NCBI GenBank assembly: GCA_041652555.1
Contig: JBAZHE010000005.1
Coordinates: forward strand, 1 to 64,000
DNA: 64,000 bases
Origin: JBAZHE01 sp041652555
GTDB lineage: Bacteria > Patescibacteriota > Patescibacteriia > Patescibacteriales > WJLG01
Direction of reading: 5' to 3'
Under the pieces are notes generated by a model, which was not told the origin of the DNA, did no database searches, and was given only the letters and a program-made list of their open reading frames with translations. The translations under genes and the position numbers were made by a program. Shown here piece after piece: positions 8,509 through 16,473 of the stretch (its first letter is position 1; every line of letters begins with the position of its first letter).

Positions 8509-10614
8509 ATGCCTCGCGATTACGCTTTAGATAAAGTAAGAAATATTGGCATTTGTGCTCATATTGACGCCGGAAAAACCACTTTTACCGAGCGGGTTTT
8601 GTTTTACACCGGTAAGAAACATAAAATTGGCGAGGTGCACGAAGGCGCTGCGGAAATGGATTGGATGGAGCAGGAGAAAGAAAGAGGTATTACCATTACT
8701 TCTGCCGCTACAACTTGTTTTTGGAAAAATCATAAAATAAACTTAATTGATACTCCTGGGCACGTAGATTTTACCGTTGAGGTAGAACGTTCTATGCGTG
8801 TTTTGGACGGTGCTGTGGCCGTTTTTGACGGTTCTCAGGGTGTTGAACCTCAGTCTGAGACTGTCTGGCGCCAAGCTGATAAATATCATATTCCTCGTTT
8901 GTGTTTCGTGAATAAAATGGATAAATTAGGTGCTGATTTTTATATGAGTTTGGAATCGATTCAGAAACGTCTCAACCCGGTGGCTTTTGCCGTACAATTG
9001 CCGATCGGTGCGGATAGCACTTTCTCCGGTTTAATTGATTTAATAGAAAAGAAGGCTTATAAGTTTGAAGGTGCCAATGGTGAAAAAATAGTTGAAATTG
9101 AAATTCCGGCTGATATGGTCGATCAAGTTGAAAAATATCATGCAACGATGGTTGAAAAAATTGCTGAATGTGATGATATTTTAATGGACAAATTTTTTAA
9201 TGGTCAAGAAATAACTGTTGATGAATTGAAAATTACTTTGCGTAAAGGTGTTGTGGACAGCAAGATTTATCCGGTTTTTTGCGGTTCCGCTTTGCAAAAT
9301 GTCGGCGTTCAGCTTGTTTTGGACGCCGTAGTTGCCTATCTTCCTTCTCCGCTTGATGTGGAGTTTGTTGTAGGAACTGATGTTGATGATAAGGAAAAGG
9401 AGATAAAAGTTATTCCTTCTGACGAAGAACCTTTTGCCGGGTTGGCTTTTAAGATTGCTACCGATCCTTTTGTCGGAAAACTTTGTTTTGTCCGTATTTA
9501 TTCTGGAAAATTAGAAGCTGGTTCTTATGTTGAAAATTCTACTAATGGAGAAAAAGAAAGAATCGGTCGTCTTGTTCGTATGCACGCCAATCATCGCGAA
9601 GATGTCAAAGAAGTTTATGCTGGTGATATTGTTGCCGTTGTTGGTTTGAAAGCGACTACTACCGGAAATACTTTATGCGACGAGCGTCGTCCTGTTCTCT
9701 TGGAGAGTATTACTTTCCCTGAGCCGGTTATTAAAATTGCTGTGGAACCAAAGACTAAGGCTGATCAAGAAAAGATGGGCGTGGCCTTGTCTAAATTAGC
9801 CGAGGAAGATCCGACTTTCCGAGTAGAATCTGATGAAGAAACTAATCAAACTCTAATCTCTGGTATGGGTGAATTGCATTTAGATATTATTGTTGATCGC
9901 ATGCGTCGTGAATTTGGCGTTGATGCTAATATCGGTAATCCCCAAGTTTCTTATCGTGAAGCTATCAAAAAATCCGCCGAAGGCGAAGGTAAATATATTA
10001 AACAGTCTGGTGGTCGTGGTCAATACGGTCATTGCTATTTAACAGTTGAACCGGCAACAGTTGATTCGGAAACCGGAGCAATTAAACCGTTTGAATTTGT
10101 TAATGCCACTAAAGGCGGATCAATTCCACGAGAATACATTCCAGCTATTGAAAAGGGTGTTAAGGAAGCTTTGACTAATGGTATTGTTGCCGGTTATCCG
10201 TTGATAAATATTAAGGTGTCTGTAACAGATGGTTCTTACCATGAAGTTGACTCTTCAGAAATCGCTTTTAAAATGGCAGCTATCATGGGTTTTAAAGAAG
10301 CCTGCCGTAAAGCCGAACCGATTCTACTTGAGCCTATAATGAAAGTTGAAGTTATCACCCCAGAAGAATATATGGGAAACGTTGTTGGAGATTTGAGTTC
10401 TCGCCGTGGTCAAATAGAAGAAATGACCCAGCGCGGTACAGCCAAGGTTGTCAATGCCAAGGTTCCGTTAGCTGAAATGTTCGGCTATGTAACGGACTTG
10501 CGCTCTATGTCTCAAGGACGTGCTTCTTCAACGATGGAATTTTTTGAATACCACGAAGTCCCGAGAAATGTTTTGGAAAAAATTCAGGAAAAAGAAGGAA
10601 AATCAGCTAAATAA
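8509..10614 (+). CDS. fusA: Elongation factor G
   Basis: 701 residues. This is the translocation GTPase. G1 AHIDAGKTT is at 17-25, G3 DTPGH at 81-85 and G4 NKMD at 135-138, followed by domains II-V (GGRGQYGHC, GSIPREYIPA, LSSRRGQIEEM). All key GTPase residues are present. A weak hairpin followed by TTTTATTTTT (about 8433-8463) and a repeated AATTTAT-type tract lie in the gap after rpsG, so fusA may also have its own expression signals. Confidence 0.97.
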   Translation: MPRDYALDKVRNIGICAHIDAGKTTFTERVLFYTGKKHKIGEVHEGAAEMDWMEQEKERGITITSAATTCFWKNHKINLIDTPGHVDFTVEVERSMRVLDGAVAVFDGSQGVEPQSETVWRQADKYHIPRLCFVNKMDKLGADFYMSLESIQKRLNPVAFAVQLPIGADSTFSGLIDLIEKKAYKFEGANGEKIVEIEIPADMVDQVEKYHATMVEKIAECDDILMDKFFNGQEITVDELKITLRKGVVDSKIYPVFCGSALQNVGVQLVLDAVVAYLPSPLDVEFVVGTDVDDKEKEIKVIPSDEEPFAGLAFKIATDPFVGKLCFVRIYSGKLEAGSYVENSTNGEKERIGRLVRMHANHREDVKEVYAGDIVAVVGLKATTTGNTLCDERRPVLLESITFPEPVIKIAVEPKTKADQEKMGVALSKLAEEDPTFRVESDEETNQTLISGMGELHLDIIVDRMRREFGVDANIGNPQVSYREAIKKSAEGEGKYIKQSGGRGQYGHCYLTVEPATVDSETGAIKPFEFVNATKGGSIPREYIPAIEKGVKEALTNGIVAGYPLINIKVSVTDGSYHEVDSSEIAFKMAAIMGFKEACRKAEPILLEPIMKVEVITPEEYMGNVVGDLSSRRGQIEEMTQRGTAKVVNAKVPLAEMFGYVTDLRSMSQGRASSTMEFFEYHEVPRNVLEKIQEKEGKSAK

Positions 10615-10635
10615 TTTTAAGGGAGTGTCATTTTG

Positions 10636-10664
10636 TTGACCAATTATTATTTTTAGGTTAAAAT
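10636..10664 (+). promoter_or_regulatory. Promoter of the acidic gene at 10672 (leaderless)
   Basis: TTGACC at 10636-10641, 17-nt spacer, TAAAAT at 10659-10664. The ATG at 10672 follows the -10 box by only 7 nt, so the mRNA should begin at or next to the start codon. Confidence 0.6.
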
Positions 10665-10671
10665 TATTTCT

Positions 10672-11265
10672 ATGAAAAGACAACTTTTAAAAGCTTTAGA
10701 AATAGCGGCCATAACTGGAGACAAAGTTATTGTAGTTGATGAAAAAACCGATCAAGGTTTGGTTGTAATGGGCTTGGGTGAGTATGAACAGTTTTTGTTT
10801 GGTAGAAGAAGTGATGATTATTCTTTGACAGAAAATGATTCTCTTGATAATATTAATGATGTCGCTTTTGAAAATAATGACTGGGAAAATGATCGGGAAA
10901 GCGAGAAATCTTCTCTTGCTGAAGCCATGAAGGATGAGGATGATTTTGAAGAAGAAGATGATGAATTGCCAGACATTTTTAAAGATAATGAAAAATTTAA
11001 AGATTCTGATATTCCCTTTGAAGATTTTTCTCCATTGGACGAGATCGCAGTGGATAAATCGCCTGCTTTCATTGAAGCTACGGCGGACAAGGTTGACGAA
11101 GATGAAAACCTTTATTATTACGAGGAACCAACAGAAAAGGCTAAAGAGAATAAAGAAAAAGATAGCGGGTTTACTAGCATTCAGGATGAATTAAAGGAAA
11201 AAAGAAAATGGGAAATTCCGCCAACCATTAAAAAGGGCGCAGAAGAAGTGATTAATAAAAATTAA
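10672..11265 (+). CDS. Acidic hypothetical protein between fusA and tuf
   Basis: 197 residues. The N-terminal 45 (KALEIAAITGDKVIVVDEKTDQ...VVMGLGEYEQFL) look folded and recall the short beta-rich start of Phd/YefM-type proteins, but that similarity is weak. The rest is very acidic and low in complexity (DEDDFEEEDDELPD), probably disordered, ending in a basic stretch (KKGAEEVINKN). It has its own promoter and is inserted into the str operon between two elongation factor genes. Function unknown. Confidence 0.7.
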   Translation: MKRQLLKALEIAAITGDKVIVVDEKTDQGLVVMGLGEYEQFLFGRRSDDYSLTENDSLDNINDVAFENNDWENDRESEKSSLAEAMKDEDDFEEEDDELPDIFKDNEKFKDSDIPFEDFSPLDEIAVDKSPAFIEATADKVDEDENLYYYEEPTEKAKENKEKDSGFTSIQDELKEKRKWEIPPTIKKGAEEVINKN

Positions 11266-11290
11266 TTTTTAAAAAATAATTTATTTTAAA

Positions 11291-11354
11291 CGGCTGGCCC
11301 CTCTTTAATTAATGGGGAAAACCCGAACTACCATGAACGGAGATTCGGGGCTGT
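11291..11354 (+). promoter_or_regulatory. Structured leader upstream of tuf
   Basis: Two hairpins lie in the 100 nt before tuf: CCCC/GGGG (11298-11301 with 11314-11317) and CCCGAA/TTCGGG (11322-11327 with 11344-11349). The segment is far more GC-rich than flanking DNA. There is no T-run, so it is not a simple terminator. Probably a 5' UTR structure controlling tuf. Confidence 0.45.
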
Positions 11355-11365
11355 AAATCAAAAAT

Positions 11366-12553
11366 ATGGCAGAAAAATTTGAACGCACAAAGACGCATGT
11401 TAACGTTGGTACTATTGGTCATGTTGACCACGGTAAGACAACTTTAACTGCGGCTATCCTCGCTGTTTTAACGGCGAAAGGCTTTACTACTTCCAATAAA
11501 TCAGTTGATCAAATTGATGCGGCTCCGGAAGAAAAAGCTCGTGGCATTACTATTAATACTGCTCACGTGGAGTACGAGACAGAGAAGAGACATTATGCTC
11601 ACGTTGATTGTCCAGGGCATGCTGATTATGTTAAAAACATGATCACCGGCGCCGCTCAGATGGATGGAGCTATCTTGGTTGTGGCCGCCACTGACGGTCC
11701 GATGCCTCAGACTCGCGAACACATTCTTTTAGCTCGTCAGGTTGGAGTTCCTTATATTATTGTTTTTTTGAACAAGTGCGACATGGTTGAAGACAAAGAA
11801 TTGATTGACTTAGTAGAGGAGGAAGTTCGCGATCTTTTGAAACAATACCAGTTTCCTGGTGAAACCACTCCAATTGTACGCGGTTCCGCATTGAAAGCTT
11901 TGGAAAATCCGGCTGGTGAATGGGGTGATAAAGTTATGGAATTGATGGGGCACTTAGATATCCATATTCCTGATCCAGTGCGTGATATTGAAAAACCATT
12001 CCTAATGCCGATTGAAGATATTTTTTCCATTGAAGGTCGTGGCACTGTTGTGACAGGCAGAATTGAAAGAGGTATTTGCAATTTAAATGATGACGTCGAG
12101 ATCGTCGGTTTAGGGGAAACTCAAAAATCCGTTATTACCGGTATCGAAATGTTTAATAAGCAATTAGATAAAGGTATGTGCGGTGATAATGCCGGTATTC
12201 TTTTGCGCGGAACCAAGAAAGAAGAGGTGGAGCGTGGTATGGTTTTGGCCAAACCGGGCTCTATTACTCCTCATACTGAATTTGAAGCTCAGGTTTATGT
12301 CTTAACTAAGGAAGAAGGCGGTCGTCACAAACCTTTCTTTAAAGGTTATAAACCACAATTTTATATCCGTACCACTGACGTTACTGGTGAAATTGAATTA
12401 CCGGCTGGAACTGAGATGGTTATGCCTGGAGACACTGTCACTGTCACGGTTAAATTGATTTCTCCAGTGGCCTTGGAAGAAAAAGGTAAGTTCGCTATTC
12501 GTGAAGGCGGCCGCACTGTTGGTGCCGGTTCCGTCACTAAAATCATTAAGTAA
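11366..12553 (+). CDS. tuf: Elongation factor Tu
   Basis: 395 residues, the usual length. It delivers aminoacyl-tRNA to the ribosome as a GTP complex. G1 GHVDHGKTT starts at 18, G3 DCPGH is at 81-85, G4 NKCD at 136-139, and domains II and III are complete (GRGTVVTGRIERG, HTEFEAQVYVLTKEEGGRH). ATG at 11366, placed by the family start MAEKFERTKTHVNVGTIGH. rpsJ follows, as in many bacteria. Confidence 0.97.
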   Translation: MAEKFERTKTHVNVGTIGHVDHGKTTLTAAILAVLTAKGFTTSNKSVDQIDAAPEEKARGITINTAHVEYETEKRHYAHVDCPGHADYVKNMITGAAQMDGAILVVAATDGPMPQTREHILLARQVGVPYIIVFLNKCDMVEDKELIDLVEEEVRDLLKQYQFPGETTPIVRGSALKALENPAGEWGDKVMELMGHLDIHIPDPVRDIEKPFLMPIEDIFSIEGRGTVVTGRIERGICNLNDDVEIVGLGETQKSVITGIEMFNKQLDKGMCGDNAGILLRGTKKEEVERGMVLAKPGSITPHTEFEAQVYVLTKEEGGRHKPFFKGYKPQFYIRTTDVTGEIELPAGTEMVMPGDTVTVTVKLISPVALEEKGKFAIREGGRTVGAGSVTKIIK

Positions 12554-12564
12554 ACCGATATTTT

Positions 12565-12591
12565 TCCGGCTTGAATTATATTCGAGCCGGA
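12565..12591 (+). other. Perfect 12-bp inverted repeat after tuf
   Basis: TCCGGCTTGAAT / ATTCGAGCCGGA with a 3-nt loop, all paired with one G-U. No T-run follows, so an RNA-processing or stabilising hairpin is as likely as a terminator. Confidence 0.5.
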
Positions 12592-12610
12592 GGCTGTATC
12601 CATTTATTCC

Positions 12611-12666
12611 GTTGAGATAGGCTACCTGAAATGGTGCCTTGGAAGGAGAGAAATCTCCCTCAACCT
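12611..12666 (+). promoter_or_regulatory. Three-way-junction leader directly upstream of rpsJ
   Basis: GTTGAG (12611-12616) pairs with CTCAAC (12659-12664). Inside are AGGCTACC / GGTGCCT (12619-12626 with 12633-12639) and GGAGA / TCTCC (12645-12649 with 12654-12658). The closed structure ends 8 nt before the rpsJ ATG, a good position for autoregulation of the S10 operon. Confidence 0.5.
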
Positions 12667-12672
12667 AACAAC

Positions 12673-13050
12673 ATGACTGAGGAGAAAATCAAAAAAGACG
12701 TAAAAGTCGCAGCTGTTAAAGTAAAAAAAGAAACAGAGGAAGTGAAGCAGAAAATCCGTATCAAGATTAAAGCTTTTGATCACAAAATCATTGACAAGTC
12801 TACCAAGACTATTATTGATACTGTGTTTAAAAGTGGTGCGCAGATTTTTGGCCCTATTCCTTTGCCAACAGAGAAAGTGCGTTATACTGTGAACCGGTCA
12901 ACTTTTGTTAATAAAGATTCCCGCGATCAGTATGAAATGCGCGTCCACAAAAGAATTATTGATATTGTCGACCCGAGCGCTAAAACTGTAGAGGATTTGT
13001 CTGGTTTGAATTTGCCGGCTGGCGTTGATGTGGAGATAAAAATGGTTTAG
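12673..13050 (+). CDS. rpsJ: 30S ribosomal protein S10
   Basis: 125 residues from the ATG at 12673. An in-frame ATG at 12631 lies inside the leader hairpin and is less likely. The conserved S10 core starts at KIRIKIKAFDHK and includes GPIPLPTEK and the C-terminal LPAGVDVEIKM. About 24 residues of Lys/Glu-rich extension precede the core, longer than in most bacteria. S10 binds in the 30S head and also serves in antitermination. It is separated from rplC by about 310 nt. Confidence 0.93.
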   Translation: MTEEKIKKDVKVAAVKVKKETEEVKQKIRIKIKAFDHKIIDKSTKTIIDTVFKSGAQIFGPIPLPTEKVRYTVNRSTFVNKDSRDQYEMRVHKRIIDIVDPSAKTVEDLSGLNLPAGVDVEIKMV

Positions 13051-13262
13051 GATGTGACGTTTTTCTTTCTTTTTTGTTTAAATTTGCTATTTTATAGTTA
13101 GAGCAACTCTTTGACTTTTGTTAAAGAAAGTGTTTTATTTATAAATAGTAAGAGTATAAGAAGTTACTAAAGATACGCAGCAATAGCTAAAGTTATTATA
13201 AATTGCGCTAAATAGTAATTTTTTTAAAAGAAATTCAACTAAAGTTAGCCGAAAATTCAATA

Positions 13263-13291
13263 TTGACTATTTTTTTATTTTAAGCTATGCT
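13263..13291 (+). promoter_or_regulatory. Promoter upstream of rplC
   Basis: TTGACT at 13263-13268, 17-nt spacer, TATGCT at 13286-13291. The start would be near 13298, just before the hairpin at 13311. Confidence 0.5.
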
Positions 13292-13310
13292 TAAATAGTC
13301 ATTTTTAATG

Positions 13311-13345
13311 AATTGACCGCTTTTGTTGAAGGTCAATTTTTTGTT
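13311..13345 (+). terminator. Terminator-like hairpin (possible attenuator) just before rplC
   Basis: AATTGACC (13311-13318) pairs with GGTCAATT (13331-13338), followed by TTTTTTGTTT. It ends about 16 nt upstream of the rplC ATG and downstream of the promoter at 13263, so it could control readthrough into the large ribosomal operon. Confidence 0.65.
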
Positions 13346-13360
13346 TAAAGTAAAGTGTTT

Positions 13361-14107
13361 ATGAAATTCATTATAGGTAAAAAAATTGAGATGACTCAGA
13401 TTTGGCAGGGCGATAAGATTATCCCGGTTACCAAGGTGTTAGCCGGTCCATGTTCAGTTATTCAAGTTAAAAATAAAGAAAAAGACGGATATTGCTCCGT
13501 TCAGCTTGGTTTTGAAGAAAAGAAGGCAAAAAATATTGCTAAACCGCAACTTGGCCATTTTAAGAAGGTTGGGATTAATTTTAAGACGGTTAAAGAATTT
13601 CGTTTGGACAGGATTGGTCGTGAAGAAAAAACTGAGTTTTCTTTGGGGGATAAAATTGATGTTGGAACTTTTGTTATTGGAGATCAAATTGATATCGTTG
13701 GCGTTTCTAAAGGTAAGGGTTTTCAGGGTGTTGTTAAACGCCATCATTTTGCTGGTGGTCGCAAAAGCCATGGCAACAAAGATCAGTTGCGTATGCCGGG
13801 GTCCGTGAGTTCCACTGGTGTTGGCCATGTTTTTCGCGGCACTAAAATGGGTGGGCGAATGGGTGGTGACAGAGTTACTGTAAAAAATTCTGAAATAATT
13901 TCCATCGATGAAGTGAATAATTTTATATTTATTAAAGGTGCAGTCCCAGGTGCTAGAAATGGCCTAGTTTTAATTCAAGGTTTGGGAGAATTAAAAATTA
14001 TAAAACCGTCAACCGCTAAGGTTCCGGAGGATGAACCAGAAATTAAAATTGAAAGCATTGAGACTGAGGAAATTAAAGCGGAAACGATAAAAGAAGAGGT
14101 TAAATAA
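13361..14107 (+). CDS. rplC: 50S ribosomal protein L3
   Basis: 248 residues from the ATG at 13361; the GTG at 13355 is rejected because the family starts MKxIIGKKIEMTQIW. Core motifs are KGKGFQGVVKRHHF, HGNKDQLRMPGS and GRMGGDRVTVKN. The last 35 residues are an acidic Lys/Glu tail not found in standard L3. L3 is an early 50S assembly protein near the peptidyl transferase centre. It is the first gene after the presumed attenuator. Confidence 0.94.
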   Translation: MKFIIGKKIEMTQIWQGDKIIPVTKVLAGPCSVIQVKNKEKDGYCSVQLGFEEKKAKNIAKPQLGHFKKVGINFKTVKEFRLDRIGREEKTEFSLGDKIDVGTFVIGDQIDIVGVSKGKGFQGVVKRHHFAGGRKSHGNKDQLRMPGSVSSTGVGHVFRGTKMGGRMGGDRVTVKNSEIISIDEVNNFIFIKGAVPGARNGLVLIQGLGELKIIKPSTAKVPEDEPEIKIESIETEEIKAETIKEEVK

Positions 14108-14124
14108 TATTTTAATCAATTAGA

Positions 14125-14811
14125 ATGAAATTAAATATTTACAATCAGCAAGGAGAAACTAAATCAGAGATAGAAATTTCTGATAAGGTTTTTGGCGTTA
14201 AAGTCAATTCGGTTTTAATTAATGAGGCAGTGGTTGCGCAAATGGCTAATGAAAGGCAAGTTTTAGCTGACACTAAGGGTAGAAGCGAAGTTCGTGGTGG
14301 TGGTAGAAAGCCGTGGCGTCAAAAAGGCACTGGCCGCGCCAGAGCTGGTTCTAGTCGTTCTCCGATCTGGGTTGGTGGTGGTGTGACTTTTGGTCCAACC
14401 AAAGATCGTAATTTTTCTAAAAAAATAAATAAGCAAGCTAAGAAAAAAGCTTTATTGATGGTTTTATCCGATCGCGTTGCTAGTAATTCTTTGTTGATTT
14501 TAGATCAAGTTGTTTTAGAAGGTTTTAAAACCAAAGTTTTTAATGAAATTTTAAATAATTTGGAAGAAAAAGTTTTAAAAATAACAACTGTTGATGAAAA
14601 GAAGAAAAATAAAAAAGTTAGAAGTGGCAAGAGAAGTATTCTTTTTATTAATGAGGCTAAAGACAAAAAAATAAATAATTCCGGTCGAAATTTATCTGGC
14701 GTAAAGATGCTGAATATTCAAAATATTAATATTGTTGATTTGTTAAAATATAAAACAGTTATCACGAGTGAGGTGGCTGTTAAAAAATTGGAAGAAATTT
14801 ATAAAAAATAG
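14125..14811 (+). CDS. rplD: 50S ribosomal protein L4
   Basis: 228 residues. The conserved tunnel loop is present (RSEVRGGGRKPWRQKGTGRARAG split over the usual positions, then SPIWVGGGVTFGP). A Lys-rich insert (DEKKKNKKVRSGKRS) near residues 155-170 is unusual. In E. coli L4 represses its own operon by attenuation in the S10 leader. A terminator-like hairpin just upstream of rplC makes a related circuit conceivable here, but that is inference. Confidence 0.93.
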   Translation: MKLNIYNQQGETKSEIEISDKVFGVKVNSVLINEAVVAQMANERQVLADTKGRSEVRGGGRKPWRQKGTGRARAGSSRSPIWVGGGVTFGPTKDRNFSKKINKQAKKKALLMVLSDRVASNSLLILDQVVLEGFKTKVFNEILNNLEEKVLKITTVDEKKKNKKVRSGKRSILFINEAKDKKINNSGRNLSGVKMLNIQNINIVDLLKYKTVITSEVAVKKLEEIYKK

Positions 14812-14812
14812 T

Positions 14813-15283
14813 ATGTCTTTGTTTGGCAATAAAAAAACTGAAGAAAAAGAAGTTAAGTCCGTTAAAGAAAAAACGACTTCTTCGGTTGTAAAAAAAGAAA
14901 ATAAGCCGACAGCCAGTATGAAGAATCTTTATGGTGGCGAGGCTAAAAAAATAGCCATGGTCAGCTCTAATTCTTCTGTTGTTAAAAAAGGCTTGCCTAT
15001 TTTAGCTGGCAGAGTTTTGGTTAAGCCGCTAGTCACTGAAAAGGGGAGTACTATGTCCGCTTCGGGAAAATATCTTTTTGCTATAGCAAATAAATCTAAC
15101 AAGATTGAGGTGGAAAAAGCTATTTTAGAAGCTTATGGAATAAAACCGTTGAAAGTTAATATTATTAATGTTCTGGGAAAAATTAAGAAACGTGGTCGCG
15201 TTGTTGGCAAGAGAAAAGATTGGAAAAAAGCCATTGTTACCTTACCGAAAGGAAAGACTATCCAAATTTACGAAGGAATATAA
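14813..15283 (+). CDS. rplW: 50S ribosomal protein L23 with long N-terminal extension
   Basis: 156 residues from the ATG at 14813, 1 nt after the rplD stop. The L23 core begins near residue 60 (LVKPLVTEKGSTMS) and ends with GRVVGKRKDWKKAIVTLPKG. The first 60 residues (Lys/Glu/Ser-rich, NKKTEEKEVKSVKEK) are an extension absent from typical 95-residue L23 and are probably disordered. L23 sits at the tunnel exit and docks SecYEG, SRP and trigger factor. Confidence 0.92.
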   Translation: MSLFGNKKTEEKEVKSVKEKTTSSVVKKENKPTASMKNLYGGEAKKIAMVSSNSSVVKKGLPILAGRVLVKPLVTEKGSTMSASGKYLFAIANKSNKIEVEKAILEAYGIKPLKVNIINVLGKIKKRGRVVGKRKDWKKAIVTLPKGKTIQIYEGI

Positions 15284-15288
15284 AAAAT

Positions 15289-16131
15289 ATGGGAATTAAA
15301 AAGATAAAACCTAATAATGCTGCTAGAAGGAATATAACTTTTGATGATTTTTCCGATATTACCGGCAAGAATCGTGTTAAGTCTTTATTGTTGAAAAAGA
15401 AATCTACCAGTGGCCGCAATAATCAAGGACGGATTACAATTCGTCATCGTGGTGGTGCGGTTAAGCGCGCGGTTAGAGTAGTTGATTTTAAAAGAGATAA
15501 GTTTGATATTCCGGCTATTGTTAAAGATATTGAATATGATCCGGGGCGTGGTGCGAGAATTGCTTTGCTTTTTTATGTTGATGGAGAAAAAAGATATATC
15601 GTTGCTCCAGAAGGCCTTAAAGCCGGCGATAAGATTGTAAGTTCAAAAAAAGAAATTGAAATTAAAGCTGGTAATTGTTTACCTTTGCAATTTATTCCGG
15701 CTGGCATAGAAATAAGCTGCGTGGAATTGGAGCCTAGCAAAGGTGCTAAAATTGCTCGTGGTGCTGGTAATTCCGTCTTAGTTATGGGTGTTGAGGGGAA
15801 ATTTGCGCAATTAAAGATGCCTTCAGGTGAAATTCGTTTAGTTTGGAAAGATTGCCTTTGCACTATCGGAAAGGTAAGCAATTCTGATAGAATGCATATT
15901 GTTTACGGCAATGCCGGTCGCATGCGCAAGCGTGGCTGGCGTCCTGCTACTCGCGGTACGGCCATGAATCCTTGTGATCATCCGCACGGCGGTGGTGAAG
16001 GTAAGCAACCGATTGGTTTAAAGCATCCGAAGACTCCTTGGGGCAAACCAGCACTAGGTGTTCCTACTAGAAGAAAAGGTCTGTCTAATAAATTTATTAT
16101 TCAAAGAAGAAAAAGAAGAACAGATAAGTAA
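15289..16131 (+). CDS. rplB: 50S ribosomal protein L2
   Basis: 280 residues from the ATG at 15289 (MGIKKIKP), 5 nt after rplW. Motifs: RNNQGRITIRHRGG, VKDIEYDPGRGARIAL, MNPCDHPHGGGEG with the functionally important His, and KTPWGKPALG. L2 binds domain IV of 23S rRNA and is needed for subunit joining and peptidyl transfer. Normal length and complete. Confidence 0.96.
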   Translation: MGIKKIKPNNAARRNITFDDFSDITGKNRVKSLLLKKKSTSGRNNQGRITIRHRGGAVKRAVRVVDFKRDKFDIPAIVKDIEYDPGRGARIALLFYVDGEKRYIVAPEGLKAGDKIVSSKKEIEIKAGNCLPLQFIPAGIEISCVELEPSKGAKIARGAGNSVLVMGVEGKFAQLKMPSGEIRLVWKDCLCTIGKVSNSDRMHIVYGNAGRMRKRGWRPATRGTAMNPCDHPHGGGEGKQPIGLKHPKTPWGKPALGVPTRRKGLSNKFIIQRRKRRTDK

Positions 16132-16152
16132 AAAATTAAAAATTTATTAAAT

Positions 16153-16458
16153 ATGTCCAGAAGTTTAAAAAAAGGTCCATACATTAACGAAAGATTATTA
16201 AAGAAAATTAAAGCGTTAAAGCCGACCGATAAAACAATTATTAAAACTTGGGATCGTTCCTGTACGATAGTTCCGGAAATGGTTGGGTTTACTATTGGTG
16301 TACATAATGGTAAAATGCATTTTCCTGTTTATGTAGTGGAAAATATGGTTGGACATAAGTTGGGAGAATTTTCTTTGACCAAGAAATTTATCGTTCACGG
16401 TGGGAAAATAGCCAAAGATGAGGCTACTGCCGCCGCAACCGCTGGAAAAAATAAATAA
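16153..16458 (+). CDS. rpsS: 30S ribosomal protein S19
   Basis: 101 residues. Typical start MSRSLKKGPYI, then TWDRSCTIVPEMVGFTIGVHNGK and VGHKLGEFSLTKKF. S19 forms a complex with S13 in the 30S head. The Ala/Thr-rich tail (EATAAATAGKNK) is slightly longer than usual. Twenty-one nt after rplB, same operon. Confidence 0.95.
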   Translation: MSRSLKKGPYINERLLKKIKALKPTDKTIIKTWDRSCTIVPEMVGFTIGVHNGKMHFPVYVVENMVGHKLGEFSLTKKFIVHGGKIAKDEATAAATAGKNK

Positions 16459-16473
16459 ATCAGATTTTTATAT

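Larger units (their letters stand above)
13051..13360 (+). other. rpsJ-rplC interval with promoter and hairpin
   Basis: No gene is visible in these 310 nt, which is long for an S10 operon. The first 200 nt are AT-rich and featureless apart from a poor promoter-like TTGACT at 13111. The last 100 nt carry the promoter and terminator-like hairpin listed separately. Confidence 0.6.

Noticed and set aside
12631..12672. Longer S10 starting at the ATG at 12631
   Set aside because: That ATG is buried in the leader hairpins and adds residues not seen in the family.
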